Below, piece by piece: positions 23,286 to 34,840 of a stretch of DNA of 64,000 nucleotides. Where the stretch lies: contig KV425629.1 in the NCBI GenBank assembly GCA_001632425.1, positions 66,766 to 130,765 on the forward strand. The letters run 5' to 3'. The notes below the pieces were generated by a model. The model was given only the letters and a program-made list of their open reading frames with translations, had not been told where the DNA came from and did no database searches. Made by a program: the position numbers and the translations under genes. This stretch comes from Neolentinus lepideus HHB14362 ss-1 (lineage: Eukaryota; Basidiomycota; Agaricomycetes; Gloeophyllales; Gloeophyllaceae). How positions within the stretch are numbered: position 1 is the stretch's first letter; every line of letters starts with the position of its first letter.

Positions 23286-24188
23286 AACTTCTGGAGCTGT
23301 TATTCCCTGGTGGTACATTGAGCTCTTCACTATCCCTCATAACCCTAATGAGGACCATTCCTCCAGATTTCTGATGTGGTCAATAGCTGGCATGCCCTCC
23401 AGCACCACAACATATATCCTGTGGACCACATCCACAATCCCAGAATGCTTGACTTTGCTATCATGATGCTGTTTTGTGATCAGGGAGATATTCTCCAGTA
23501 TATCGAACAACATCCTCACAGCAATAAGCTTACTCTGGTAAGGTGCATACCATTTTCTGTTCCAGATGAATGTTGCCCTGACCTTTCTATGCTTCAGGTT
23601 CAACAGATTTCTGCTGGTCTGGATTACATACATCATGCAAACAGAGTGCACAGCAACATTAAACCAGTATGTCTTTATCACTGACATTTATCTACTGACT
23701 GACACTGTTCTGCTCTCATGTAGGAGAATGTGCTCATAGATAATGATGGAATTGCCAGAATCATGGATATCGGCATTACAGCTGCTCTGGAACATGGGAA
23801 TCTGCAGACTGGAGTCCTCACTTTACCAAAGGACTGGATGTATAAGTCTGATGATAAGTTGACACAACTCAGCATGGACAATATGGTACTTCAAGGTCAG
23901 AAACAAGACATATACACTTTTGCCCATACCATCTACCATGTGAGTCTTGTCTGTCCATGTGGTGATATATATCTCACTCGACGCTGAATTATATACTAGA
24001 TATATGTCAGACAAACCTGCCTGATATCTACTTGCTCCCTGGCAAAGGCCCTTAGAGCTGTCAAGCTTGGAATAAGCAATGCACCAAAACCCGCTCAGAT
24101 ACCAGGCAGGCTATGGTCGATTCTGCAGGGCTGCTGGTCTGGGAATATTACCATGGCCAGAGTTGTGACGGAATTGGAAGAACTCTAG
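23286..24188 (+). pseudogene. Fungal tyrosine-kinase-like protein kinase, pseudogene
   Basis: The C-terminal two thirds of a kinase typical of Agaricomycete expansions can be followed with its introns: 23350-23537 (…NSWHALQHHNIYPVDHIHNP…FCDQGDILQYI), 23598-23666 (QISAGLDYIHHANRVHSNIKP), 23724-23939 (ENVLIDNDGIARIMDIG … DIYTFAHTIYH) and 24000-24188 (AKALRAVKLGIS … WSILQGCWS … ARVVTELEEL stop). GT and AG signals remain. The catalytic loop reads HSN where a functional kinase has HGD or HRD, and there is a frameshift at about 23372-23378, just before NSWHALQ. The N-terminal lobe before 23350 is not recoverable. Confidence 0.75.
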
Positions 24189-25004
24189 TTGTGCATGCAA
24201 ACACTTCCATGTACACACATAGATGATAGATCACTTATACACTCAGTAACTGTTTTCTTGTAATTTGGCAGCCCTTGTTTACCTATAGAACTCTTGAATG
24301 TTAAATCAATCCACCCAGAATGCACCGGCTTATGAGCACCCCTGGAAAGTCCGACTGCCCGGACCGGACCGGACGTAATGCGGCTATTGCCACAAAGATG
24401 CACCTTCTCTTTCTACTTCGACCTTGTGGTCCGGGGGACCCATCCGACACAAAAGAATTTCGCGTTTCGTATCACACCCCAAAGTATGATTTTTCAGATC
24501 CTTTTCGCATGCTGGAGATTATTTGAAACCGCAATCCATGCTCAAGATGCCGCGCTCGAGTAGCTTTTCTCGATATCCACAGTTTTCAGGATAGCCGACG
24601 TAGTAGATGAATCAGTGTGTTTTCACAAATTTTACCATTTTATTCCAATAGCAGGAGGGACAACCGCCGCGGACAGAAGGCTTCAGTATCCTTCCAGGTA
24701 TCAGAGACGAAATAAAGGATCTGGTATGTATTCCCCATGATTGAACGTCCTGGGAGGTTGAAGAACGATTTGGTATGTCTGTTGATTTTTTATCCTGTAT
24801 CGTTCATAACATATCCTACCGCGCATATATCCCGCCGTGAGGACAACTCACCGCGCACATATCATATCGCGTATCGGGTAATCTGGCACTCCTGCTCATC
24901 CATTCTAGCCATTATCTGAGTCTCCTCACACCACTTCTCTGAACCCACATGCGCTTCTGCACTCCACTCAATGCTTCACCTCACTCCGAAACGTGTATAT
25001 ACTC
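24189..25004. other. Intergenic, no gene seen
   Basis: About 800 bases between the kinase pseudogene and the DUF2855 gene. CpG content rises again after about 24,320 ('ccggaccggaccggacg'). No coding or repeat structure is supported. Confidence 0.5.
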
Positions 25005-26386
25005 TCACAACCTGGCCTTTTCTGTGCCATCTCCATCCCTATCTTGATCCCACAGACTCCACACTAATGCCATCTCCGGGCCTACCCGCCCTTTCACCAC
25101 CCGCTTGTAACTCTTCCCCACCTCTTGTCCTCCATACACCCGTTCTACCCTGACCCAGCGCGGACATTCCCGCATTAGCTCCACCCATGCTGCATTCTGC
25201 ATAGATGTGATCTCCGGTATAGATAACTGCGTTCGGCGGACGGCTAGCCACTCCGGCATGAAGAATGGCTCGAACTCGACCGAGGTTTGCGAGCCCGGGA
25301 AGGAACCTGAAGGCGGGGCATTCAGTGATATCTTTGGTGTTAACCTGTGCTTCTCATCGGAGGACGCCCCTGGCGCTAGCGTCGTCGCCCCAAGGTTGAC
25401 AGCGGCCACCAACTCCCCCGTTCCCTCCCTAGCCTTCTCCAGCACTTTCCCGTTCACGCTATCATTCCCTGCGACGTCGACATAAATCCACCTCTCTTCC
25501 TGCTCCATCACCATAGCATCGACATCCTCGTACCGAACCACCTCATCGAACACCTTCAACCCGCTGACATACCCCACGTTTCGCTTACTCGTCAAACCCA
25601 CCACCGTCCCCTTCCCCTTAAACCGCTTCCGCACCAGATAGCCAAGGCTCACAGCGGTTTTACTTGATGCACTGGAAATCACAACCTTCGTCGCGCCTCC
25701 GCGATAGTGGGACGCATTGAGCCAATCGTCACACCAAAACGCCGTCCAATACAAAGGCCGGAACAGCATGGTCAAATCCTCCCCCTCAGAGGTCGGAATG
25801 TACTGTGGGTCCGTGCGGCAACGTTGGATCAAGTTGTACGGTTTCCTGTCTGTCCACCAGACATTACAATGATGATGCCTTTCTCCAAAGATTCGCACTC
25901 ACCTGCAGGTAAGTTGGGTCTGGGCACCAGAAACCCGTACTTTCCAACCGTCGCAGGTGCCACAGGCACCACAATGTATCGTGCAGGCGCGAAGTAGCCG
26001 TACACCCGTTCTCCGACGTTCACGTCCTCCACTTTCGACACCTCCACTGTTCCGAAACCCCACACCGGCACCAACCCGTGCATCTTGGGCGACACGTTTT
26101 TCTCCAGGCATGATGGGGCAGGATGGAAATCAAAATACCTAAAAGCATGGTTGAAGTTAGAATACAGAGTTACAAGGAAAGACGCGCACCGATAATGCGC
26201 CTCTTCTCCAAGTGCCTGGTACGTAATGTTATTTGCTGAGAACCCAAACCGATCGACGCGAATCACGATATGATTTGCTAGCACCTCCCGCACTCGTATA
26301 CTTGACGAGACTAGGACTGGGACGTTGGGATCCAGACCCGAGGACGGGCGAGGCACGCAGAGGGTCAGGTTCGTTAAAGAGGGCAT
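25005..26386 (-). CDS. DUF2855 family protein
   Basis: Three minus-strand exons: 26386-26190, 26138-25903 and 25849-25005, giving 425 aa. DUF2855 proteins are fungal and bacterial proteins of unknown function with a fold reminiscent of zinc-free medium-chain oxidoreductases. Diagnostic stretches are VPVWGFGTVE, VGERVYGYFAPARY, PLYWTAFWCDDWL, VVISSASSKTA, LTSKRNVGYV and the C-terminal ALVWSLWDQ. A VVISSASSKTA plus VGLTSKRN pair is reminiscent of a dinucleotide-binding region, an inference only. No signal peptide. Introns are 51 and 53 nt with good signals. The residues joining exons 1 and 2 (HYR/YFDFHP) and 2 and 3 (NLPA/DRKPYN) are typical of the family. Confidence 0.9.
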
Positions 26387-26740
26387 GTTAGCGACGTGGA
26401 AGATGTGCAGCAGGTACGTGCATTATAGGATGTGGATTGACATGCCGCCCGTCGGCAAGTGTGAGACTCGGTACCGGCGATTTATACCCCAGCACGCTAA
26501 GCCGTCCATCACGCGCGCGCGCGGCTGAGCGATCACCAAAGACAGGGTCCCTCTGGACGTGCGGTTCCGTAACCAGGGGATATTACTTGGCTATCTGGAA
26601 GGAGCAGCCCACGTCCACATTGCTAATACTCGCGTCATTACTGATGCTCTCTAGTCTGAGGCTTAGTAGAATTACCATACTTTTCCCTAGCGTCCGATCT
26701 CTGCCTTCAACGCACGACAGACTCTCTTAGAGACCTTCCC
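26387..26740. other. Intergenic, no gene seen
   Basis: About 350 bases between the DUF2855 start and the RPAC2 stop, both on the minus strand. Contains a short alternating 'acgcgcgcgcgcg' tract near 26,511-26,523. No coding signal. Confidence 0.5.
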
Positions 26741-28181
26741 TTAACTCTTCTCCTCCCAAATCTCGTACTTGTCCTTCCGCAGACTGACAGTATAGGCGTC
26801 ATCGATGGTGGCGCAGAGATCGTCAAGGTTGTTCAGCGCTTCAATGAGCGCGTCGAGCGAGGAAAGGTTATCTGCGTGGCATGTCAGTTCGAGCAGATAC
26901 GTGGTAGATTGTGGAAATAAGTGCGGCGAGTAGAACATGGAAAAGGCACGAATGATAGTAGCAGATGAGTATGGGTGAGGATCTGATGGGTACGTACCAT
27001 ACATTTGGATGCGGACGTTGATATGCGGTTCGGAAGGGTGTGGTGCGCTGGCGGGCGAGAAGATCAGACAATAGTCCAACAGCGAAACGTAGAATACATG
27101 AGAAAGATGTTGAGTCCTTGGGTCTCTTGCAACTTAGAATGAAGATGGGACTTAGTAGCACCACACAATAGGATAGCACACATTGCAACCCCTCTCGCCA
27201 CTCCTTCCGGGTCTGACGAAGGCAAATTGCATCCTGATTCAATAATGCCCGAGGCCATGCATTCTGGCGACCTATGGGAAGTAGTCAGGGTACAGAGGCT
27301 TCTTTGCGAGGCCTCATTGACGTAGGTCCACCGAAACGTGATAACCTTGGCAATAACACCACGCTCTGTCAACGCAGCGAGTTCTTCCCATACAGACCAG
27401 AACCACGAAATTAAATATCGCTTCCGCAATGCCCAGACACGCAACTCATTCCCTTCATCCACCTTTCCTCTCAAGGGAGATTGAAAGAATCAGTTCACAG
27501 ACAAACAACAAGGTCGACCCCGCAGATCCGGTGCTGTACAGGGAGCTGACCTCACCAGAAACTCGCAGAGCGGGGAATTTGGCACCGTCCATGGCGTCAG
27601 AGAGAACAAAGACTTCGAACCGCAAAATAGACATGTCCTTCTCAGCAACCCGCAATCCACACTGATCCACTAATGTCCCATAAACTCCATGCTACTCCTC
27701 GTCTGCAGATGTAGCGAGGCAACAGGAACAATAACCCTTGCAGAGAACAATACGCCCGAATCCAGACTCGAACCAGGAATAATGTGAACTTACCTGTAGC
27801 CACAAAACTCCACTTTGGGGCTAGCAGAGTGGCCCGTCAGTGCACTCCTGATAACGCCAATGGTACTTTCACTCTCACTTCTTCATGACCATCCACCGTA
27901 GGGCATTGCCGATCGTATGGGATTCGTCATGAATCTGGAATGTCGCCGCAGAAAGGTCTGGCGCGGCGCCCTTGAGCTTTTCGGTTGAGGTCATCGTGAG
28001 AGAGATGAGGGCACGATTGAATGTACGAATAATGCGTGTCGACCGTGAACAAAAGTGCAGTGGGCATGGCATGAGTTGGACGAAAGGGTGCATGTGGAAA
28101 TAACGGAGGTCAGTCAGCGTCGACAATATTGCCATGCAAAACAAGACGTACAATCCGAATCTTGGGAATCGACTCAGCCAT
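26741..28181 (-). CDS. RPC19: RNA polymerase I/III subunit RPAC2 (Rpc19)
   Basis: RPAC2 is the AC19 subunit shared by RNA polymerases I and III and pairs with AC40 in assembly. Five minus-strand exons: 28181-28152, 27976-27879, 27820-27794, 27047-26998 and 26871-26741, giving 111 aa. The alpha-like signature is clear: DLSAATFQIHDESHTIGNALRW, then MKNPKVEFCGY, then APHPSEPHINVRIQMYD, then NLSSLDALIEALNNLDDLC. The N-terminal exon (MAESIPKIRI) and its acceptor at 27976 are the least certain; the acceptor could be six bases further in. Intron 3 is 746 nt (27793-27048), more than ten times the local norm. An AT-only frame extending to 28153 is read-through. Confidence 0.9.
27048..27793 (-). other. 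Exceptionally long intron of RPAC2 with open frames inside
   Basis: This single intron holds a minus-strand open frame of 136 codons (27474-27064) and another at 27670-27455. Both are protein-like in composition, for example NELRVWALRKRYLISWFWS and SDPEGVARGVAMCAILLCG. Neither was recognised. It may be inserted DNA or a nested, decayed gene; no terminal repeats were seen. Confidence 0.5.
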
Positions 28182-28960
28182 ATAGTCTATGTCTATCGTA
28201 CAAAGTAACCCGAGCGTGAATGATGGTAAGCTTCGAAGGAGTTTGTCATTGCACTCGATCAATTTGTCGAATAATGGTATTTACTGGCATCTATAGAGCA
28301 TAATAGAAGCAAATATTCACACGCCTGTGGCGTTATGCGTCGTCCATTTGACTGTCGTCCTCTCCTCCGTCGTGAACTTCAATGAATGTATTCTGAAGGT
28401 CGTCGAACCCGACCCATACTGCTATTAATGCTGGACATACATGTCATCTAGCAGAGGTGTGAGTTAGTCTTCCATGCGAGCCAACATCAATTTTGATGTT
28501 GACGGGATAAACAAGGACCAACAACTCGTCTTTGTCCTGCCAAGACCGACGCGCACAATACAACCTTGTACAACGCGCGGCCCATACAATACCTTTTCCC
28601 GTCCAAGTCATCCCCTTATTCCCATATCCTCCTCGACTGGACATATTTCTCGCAATTGACCTCTCGAAAAGGCAACCCGCACAATCGTTTTACATACAAT
28701 CACAACAAGCTGCCACTCATGGGTTCTTCTAATCAGTCGGCTATAAGACCACAGCTCTCCACTGCGTGGCTCTCACACCGCCTCACCCCCTCCACCTGTC
28801 CTTCTATACCCAATTCATCTATCTCCACTTACATATCTATTCTTGCTCATACTCTAATAAGGCGGGCCCTCGATACCCAGGTGGTACTCCTTGCATTCTT
28901 CTTAATCACGCACGACGACACATCGACCTCTGCATTTCAAAGTAACGAGTCGAATTGGAT
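28182..28960. promoter_or_regulatory. Divergent promoter region
   Basis: About 780 bases between the starts of RPAC2 (minus) and the 170-aa orphan (plus). Pyrimidine-rich runs occur just before 28,961. No further gene is supported; frames at 28474-28732 lack codon-like structure. Confidence 0.4.
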
Positions 28961-29530
28961 ATGGCATTCGTCACTCCTGAGCGCCCTACCCTACCTTCCT
29001 TGCGTTCGCTCGACCTCCCGTATCCACTCACGCCACCACACTCTAATGCATCTCACGACACGTACGAATTCCAGGTAAGCTACATTCACTCGGTATACAG
29101 TTGATTCTGTCTCAGAGTTTTAACTTATCAGTCCCCCGACTTCAACCACCCGCTCTTCCACCGTCCCCGCCAAATCTCCATGTCTTCGTCCGCGGACTCC
29201 CGTCTCTCCTCCTCGCCCTCACCACCTCCATCATCCCGCTCCTCTTCTCAACGCGCCCCTTCCCCAACAACACCCCCTCCTGCACCCAAATTCAAGCTTG
29301 TCCCGGCCTCGCTCGAATCTGCCGATGCGGTGCTCGTTATTGCACCATTCACGGCGAGCACGGAGCGCTCACAGCCACTTTTGCTGGTCGGAGATGCCCT
29401 CCGGCACGTTCGGTGCCCTGACAGGCAAATTGCCAAAGGCGCTCGGCTGCATCCTTACAAGATTGTGAGAGACGGGAGCGTGGGGGTCTCGCGACGGGCG
29501 TCGATGGCTAACCTCCAGGGCTCAGTATAG
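28961..29530 (+). CDS. Orphan 170-aa protein with a disordered Ser/Pro-rich N-terminus
   Basis: Two exons, 28961-29074 and 29132-29530, join in frame to give 170 aa. The N-terminal 75 residues are rich in Ser and Pro (SRLSSSPSPPPSSRSSSQ) and probably disordered. The C-terminal half has an ordered look, with KFKLVPASLESADAVLVIAP, QPLLLVGDALRHVRCPDRQI and KGARLHPYKIVRDG. No signal peptide or membrane segment. The intron has GTAAGC and ATCAG borders. I do not recognise the family; it may be a conserved basidiomycete protein, since the C-terminal part looks constrained. Confidence 0.65.
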
Positions 29531-30126
29531 CAGGAAAATGACCCACGACTCCTGTGGGGATCCAGAACGTTAAAAGATGAAATAGATGACGATGAAGACG
29601 ACGGACAACTCAATCCTGTATCTCTAGATCTACTACCCATCCTCATCTTATACCTCGATGTATCAATCACTTACGGGCTCTTTGCGTTGGGGTTACTTAC
29701 AGCCATTCCTAGTTTTGGGATCTTAATGCTCGAATGTATAGTAGACAGTAGACAGTCGATAGTCTGTATTGGCTACTGCTTATATAGAGTGTATCAGATA
29801 TACCTTCGTTGCTTGCGCATGCATACCGTTCAGTCATGTTTCGGGGCAACCACGCAGACGATCTATTTTATTTCGAGTGAGTCGGCCCGCTGTGATATGG
29901 GCGGTCGGGACTGAGTAGAATCGACCGAAGGCACCGACCCCCGACAAGCTGCACAACAAAGCTGGATGCGCTCTGGGAGACCCTCTCCGGGCCGGCTAGC
30001 CGCGGGCCGCTACCCGCCTCTGGCCTCGCAATTATAAGTAGCCTGCCTCATCCGCCCTATGGCTCCGTTCCGTTTTCCATATTATTTCTATTCCCATTCT
30101 CATTCTGAGGCTCCTCTACTGCCAGG
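29531..30126. other. Intergenic, no gene seen
   Basis: Nearly 600 bases upstream of the dehydratase gene. A short direct repeat 'tagacagtagacagtcgatag' type tract lies near 29,740-29,760, and GC-rich sequence near 29,980-30,030. No coding signal. Confidence 0.5.
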
Positions 30127-32178
30127 ATGACTACGATCACCCACTTCGAGATCTATGGTGTGCACCAACTTCGTGGACGAGCGATGGAGAGAGAGGCTGA
30201 TCGGTGTGGAACGTAGATGTCCGTTTCCCGACTAGTTTGACAGGCGATGGCACAGATGCTATGTGAGTAGTCTTGAAGCCCCACCTTTTTCGTTTATTAA
30301 AACGTGGGTTGCGCAGGAACACCGACTGCGACTATTCGTCGGCATATGTATCCCTCTACACCACCTCCAACCTGGTCGGTCATGGGATGACCTTCACCAT
30401 CGGTCGAGGAAATGACATTGTGAGTCATTTATTCTAATTACTTCAGATAGCAACTCCTCATAATTATGCTAGGTCTGCGAAGCCATCCGACAAGTCGCCA
30501 ACCGCCTCGTAGGCAAGAACATCGAGGAGCTGTTCGCGGACATGGGTAAGGCCTGGGAGTTGCTCGTGGCCGACCCTCAGTTACGATGGTGCGCCATTAT
30601 ATATGTATGGATGTCTCTCCAAGTACAACAGCTAAGACGTTGAACAGGATCGGTCCCGAAAAGGGTGTCATTCACATTGCCACTGGCGCTGTGGACAATG
30701 CGCTCTGGGACATGTACGCCCGCTCGAGGCAGAAGCCCCTTTGGAAGCTCGTGGTAGACATGAGTCCCGTGAGTTTGTATTTTCCGTGTTACTTTACTAT
30801 TTTTTTTAAACCTTATACTTTGAATGTACACAGGAAGAGCTCGTCCGCTCGGCAGCCTGGCGATACATTTCCGACGCAATTACAAAGGAGGAGGCACTAA
30901 CCATGCTTAAATCCAAGGAGGCCGGCAAGAAGGAGCGTGAGGCGCGCGTTCGAGAGGTCGGGTAAGTAATACCCTGAGTCCACCCCAGGAGCTCATGCCT
31001 ACCTTTCGCGTCCCGCAGTTACCCAGCCTATGTAACCTCCGCAGGCTGGCTCGGATACTCGGACGAGAAGGTCGCGCGGCTCACGAAGGAGGCCGTGCAG
31101 CAGGGCTTCAACCACTTCAAGATGAAGGTCGGCGCGAGCCAGGCGAACGACCTGCGGAGAGGCAAGATTATCAGGAGCATCATTGACGATCCGCAGTGGT
31201 TGCCCGAGGGTGCGTGATACCATCCATCAAATTCTCAAATGAGATATTGACTGCACTATTGTGTAGGCAGCAAAGGACGCGACCCAAATGGCCCGGACCT
31301 GGTTGGGAAGAACGCAGGCCCCACTGGTGCCGTGCTCATGATCGATGCGAACCAGGTGTGGGACGTGCAGCAGGCGATTGACTACGTCAGGGGTCTGGAG
31401 GAGATCAAACCATGGTTTGCTCAATTCCTGCCGTTTGTTGTCTCCTCCTGACTGCGTTGTCAAGGTTCATTGAGGAGCCAACCGCACCCGACGACATCCT
31501 CGGGCATGCCGCGATCCGCAAGGCGCTCAAGCCTTACGGGATCGGCGTCGCGACAGGCGAGCATGCGCATAACCGGATGGTGTTCAAGCAGCTGTTGCAG
31601 GCGGAGGCGATTGATGTCTGCCAGATTGACTCTTGTCGGTTGGCGGGCGTGAGTGAGGTGTTAAGCGTTTTGTTCATGGCGGCCAAGTGAGTAGCCATTC
31701 CGAAAATCGCACTCGTAACACAGTATTGAACTCGAATTGGATTGTAGGTTCGGCGTCACCGTGTGCCCGCACGCCGGTGGTGTTGGCTTGTGCGAGTATG
31801 TCATCCATCTCAGGTACGGTTCTCAGCCCCTCGTCCCATTGTTATTCCTCAAATCATGGTCGCACCGGCAGCTTGATCGACTATATAGCTGTCTCAGGCA
31901 GCATGGAGCGCAACGTGCTCGAGTTCGTGGACCACCTGCACGAGCACTTCCTCTACCCCTGCTCGATCAACAGCAAGGGTCGGTACAACGTACCGGCCAA
32001 CGCAGCGGAAGGTTACAGGTGAGCTTCCGCCTCAACTGAACCCCTTTCAATACTGTCTTTCGCAGAGGCTTACTGTGGTCATTGCAGTATCGAGATGCAC
32101 AAGAGCAGTATTGCAGAGTTCGGCTTCCCCAATGGCAACTATTGGGTGAAGGTAAAGGCTGAGAAGGAGAAGCAGTAG
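30127..32178 (+). CDS. L-fuconate / L-galactonate dehydratase-like enolase-superfamily enzyme
   Basis: Twelve exons: 30127-30157, 30217-30262, 30317-30419, 30473-30588, 30648-30768, 30834-30961, 31019-31209, 31267-31414, 31465-31686, 31748-31813, 31872-32018 and 32088-32178, giving 469 aa. These mandelate-racemase-group enzymes dehydrate six-carbon sugar acids to 2-keto-3-deoxy acids in the cytosol; the fungal branch includes L-galactonate dehydratase of pectin (D-galacturonate) catabolism. Visible active-site elements are FKMKVG (Lys), MIDANQVW (metal Asp), [10 protein letters not shown] (metal Glu), [11 protein letters not shown] (Glu) and [12 protein letters not shown] (His). [14 protein letters not shown] near the N-terminus is typical. 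The substrate cannot be decided between L-fuconate and L-galactonate from sequence alone. All exons join without shifts. Confidence 0.92.
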
Positions 32179-34840
32179 GATGATGAGGGAAGTTTATTAA
32201 AAATGGAACGCTGGATCGGCTGTAGGATGTATTATATCCTAGTAAACAACCATATCATTCTCTGACCTCTGTTTTTATGCTCGCTGCGCTGTCGATCTGG
32301 CGATTGAGAAAAACCAGGTCCGGCAGCGGCTGAGCGAACATGACAGCTGTTGTAGGTAGTGTAAATGAAGAAGAGTGATCGATCCGAGCTATGAGATCAT
32401 CTTGGCACCGGAACAGTCCAGACGAAAGCAGACTCCTTCCATAGCCAAAGCCGGTCTGTGATCACTTACCAGAAGTACACCAGGAGTGTATCCTGGAGTC
32501 AACTGCACGAGTACAGTGAAATACAACCTTCATGACTGATTGACCAATGGTCATCGTCGATAGCAAACATCTCCTTCGGAAGAATCAGAGTCTGAGTTCG
32601 ACCAGTGGTGCATATGAGCAACGCCAACCACCCTGCTCACGTCCGAGGCGTGTTTGCTGATGTCTGTGATAGCGAGAGAGGTCACGTCGGCCACCAAGTC
32701 GGTCGCAAGAAACGTATATGAGCATACGTCAAACTCGGAAGAAAAAAAAATGAGCATACGTCATGGCACACGCAGAGGAAGCACGGACTTTGAGAGTTTC
32801 GCTAGACGTTTTATCTGCACGGTCAGTACATTCCAAAGATGAATCCGACGTACTGGAGATTCAGTGTGATCGAAATTGCGGCGAGCCGCCGGCGGAGCGC
32901 CGATAGATGCCCGTAAAGGCATTCGGCAGTGGTCTAAAATCCGTATCATCACAGGCGTGTTCCATTAAATTGCGCTTTCAAACTTGAGTCCTTGAACGCG
33001 GATAGGGTTTTGTTTCTGTAGGATTGACTCCGGCAGATGGTGGGACCATATCGAACGACAAAGTCCAGATCGAGACACTGAAGAGACGAAAGATTGGTCA
33101 AGACCTCAGCAGAGGGCAGGAAGAGTGTTCATAAGTATGACCGAGCAAGGATATTCTCAAATGTTCCAAGTGTAATGCATGAGATATGTCGTCCAGTAGG
33201 AAGAGGAAGAGCCCGCAGGACCGTTCATGTCCACCGACAAGGACCCTACCAGCAGAAGAGCAACCAGAGGACCTTGTTGGCACCTCTGCCACATTGTGCG
33301 CAGAAGGATATGTGAGTAAAGGCATCTTGACTTTCTGTGACTTGCTGTCTTTTTGGGGTCTTATGCAGTCTTTGGGCTCCTCGATACAAGCTAAAATAAG
33401 CCAAGCTCTAGGCGCTTCTCGGCCAAGAAATCGTCTTGATACCGTCTGAGAGCTCCAAGTAACAGGGAGGTTGACATGTTCCCAGCGCCATGAATCGATC
33501 TGACGTTTTCCTGATGCAAAGGCCATGCCCCGAGTTTCAGTGACTAAAGATTGAATGCGCGATATATTGTTACATACGAACAGTCAATATATAGACAACC
33601 ACGGAGATTTCAGGGTCCAAGATTGACGTTATTCGTCTTGCGCGATGAGGCCCGAGACAACACGAGATTGAATTACTCCTTGATATACATGAGACATGGA
33701 TCTGACCTTGTCTACACCTATCGGAAGCTGGCATTTTTCTGGCTCGCGACGAAATCCTGCAGCTATATCAGAAACAACATCAGAACCGAGCAACTTGGCC
33801 AATCTGTGTACCAGTGCAAGGATCGGAGTGTGCAGGATATCCCTTGTTTGCGTAGAGTCTCTGTTCGTATTTCTGTTCATTTTCAGGTAAGGAAGTGTGG
33901 ATACCGGGCCATGAGGGAGGATCCAACATGGTACCCGACGGCCGGATTAGACATAGTTGTGGCACCACGGCAGTTTGCGAATGTCCTTTCTGATCATGAC
34001 TCGGACAAGAGCCTCTAGAAGTTATCTGTTCCACTGGATAGAAACGATTTTAGGGCTCCGGTAGGTGCTAGGATGCGACGTCATCAGTTCAAGGACACTG
34101 GAATTGAAGCTGTCAGGAAATGCGTTCATGAAGCGAGGACTCTTGGAAGGAAGGAATGGAAGTGCGATGGCTACCACGTATTATCAAGATTCGTGGTATT
34201 GATGGAATGGGGACACCCCGTGAAGTATGGGTTCCACAACATGTATACGGAATAAGCATGTCTCCGTGTGTTGTTAGGTTAAGTGCCTCTGTACAACGCC
34301 ACCCGTGATAACCGTCCGGAGACTCAGCAGTGAGTGCCCTCGATATCTCGTTTTGTTCTGATCTTATTTACATAGAGATATGGAGACGGTGTTAACGGCA
34401 TGGAAGCCAAAGGTTAATCGCCGAGAATTTTTCCCGGATGGCGCGGGTAAGGTGGAGCCCGTTGATCAAGACCTTCAGGTACTTAGGAGTAAAGATTTTC
34501 TCTCTCTCCGAGTCGTACGAAGGTTGATGAATATAGTCTTCCCTTCCTCACAGGGTCCAGGATATGATCAGTATACGAATGCTTTCAATGTAACTGTATT
34601 CGGTTTCTGCAACGAGTTCTTGGAGCTATGGTGAAGTTGTCGGACCACTCAGCCAACCCACCCGTTTCCCTATCAATTGACAATCTCCCAACTGAAACTT
34701 GACATCTATTAGTTCAGATAGGATACTGCCGAGGTAGTAACGTCATACAAGCTGCTGGCGGGACCTGATCCATATTAACGGAATCTTCAATAGCCATTTA
34801 AAACACAGCCCATTCGAGACCAACTCGCCATCCTTCCTCA
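32179..34840. other. Gene-poor decayed region
   Basis: No complete gene is supported. It holds an F-box/LRR fragment on the minus strand (annotated separately). A possible two-exon plus-strand frame at 33188-33447 (MSSSRKRKSPQDRS…, intron near 33313-33366) would make only about 69 aa. Open stretches at 33551-34018, 34073-34255 and 34380-34634 do not connect into a recognisable protein. Confidence 0.45.
32530..32760 (-). pseudogene. F-box/LRR protein C-terminal fragment
   Basis: The minus-strand translation contains TFLATDLVADVTSLAITDI, DVSRVVGVAHMHHWSNSDS and a terminal SSEGDVC segment. These match the C-terminal part of the F-box gene at 44339-46026 (PFLATDLAADYASLATIGV, DVSRVDGIAKLHHWADPQ). 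The nucleotide match also extends over this block. No F-box or upstream exons are nearby, so this is an isolated remnant of a paralogue. Confidence 0.75.

Noticed and set aside
33551..34018. 155-codon plus-strand open frame
   Set aside because: It lacks an ATG at its start, has no recognisable motif and lies in a region with other decayed sequence.
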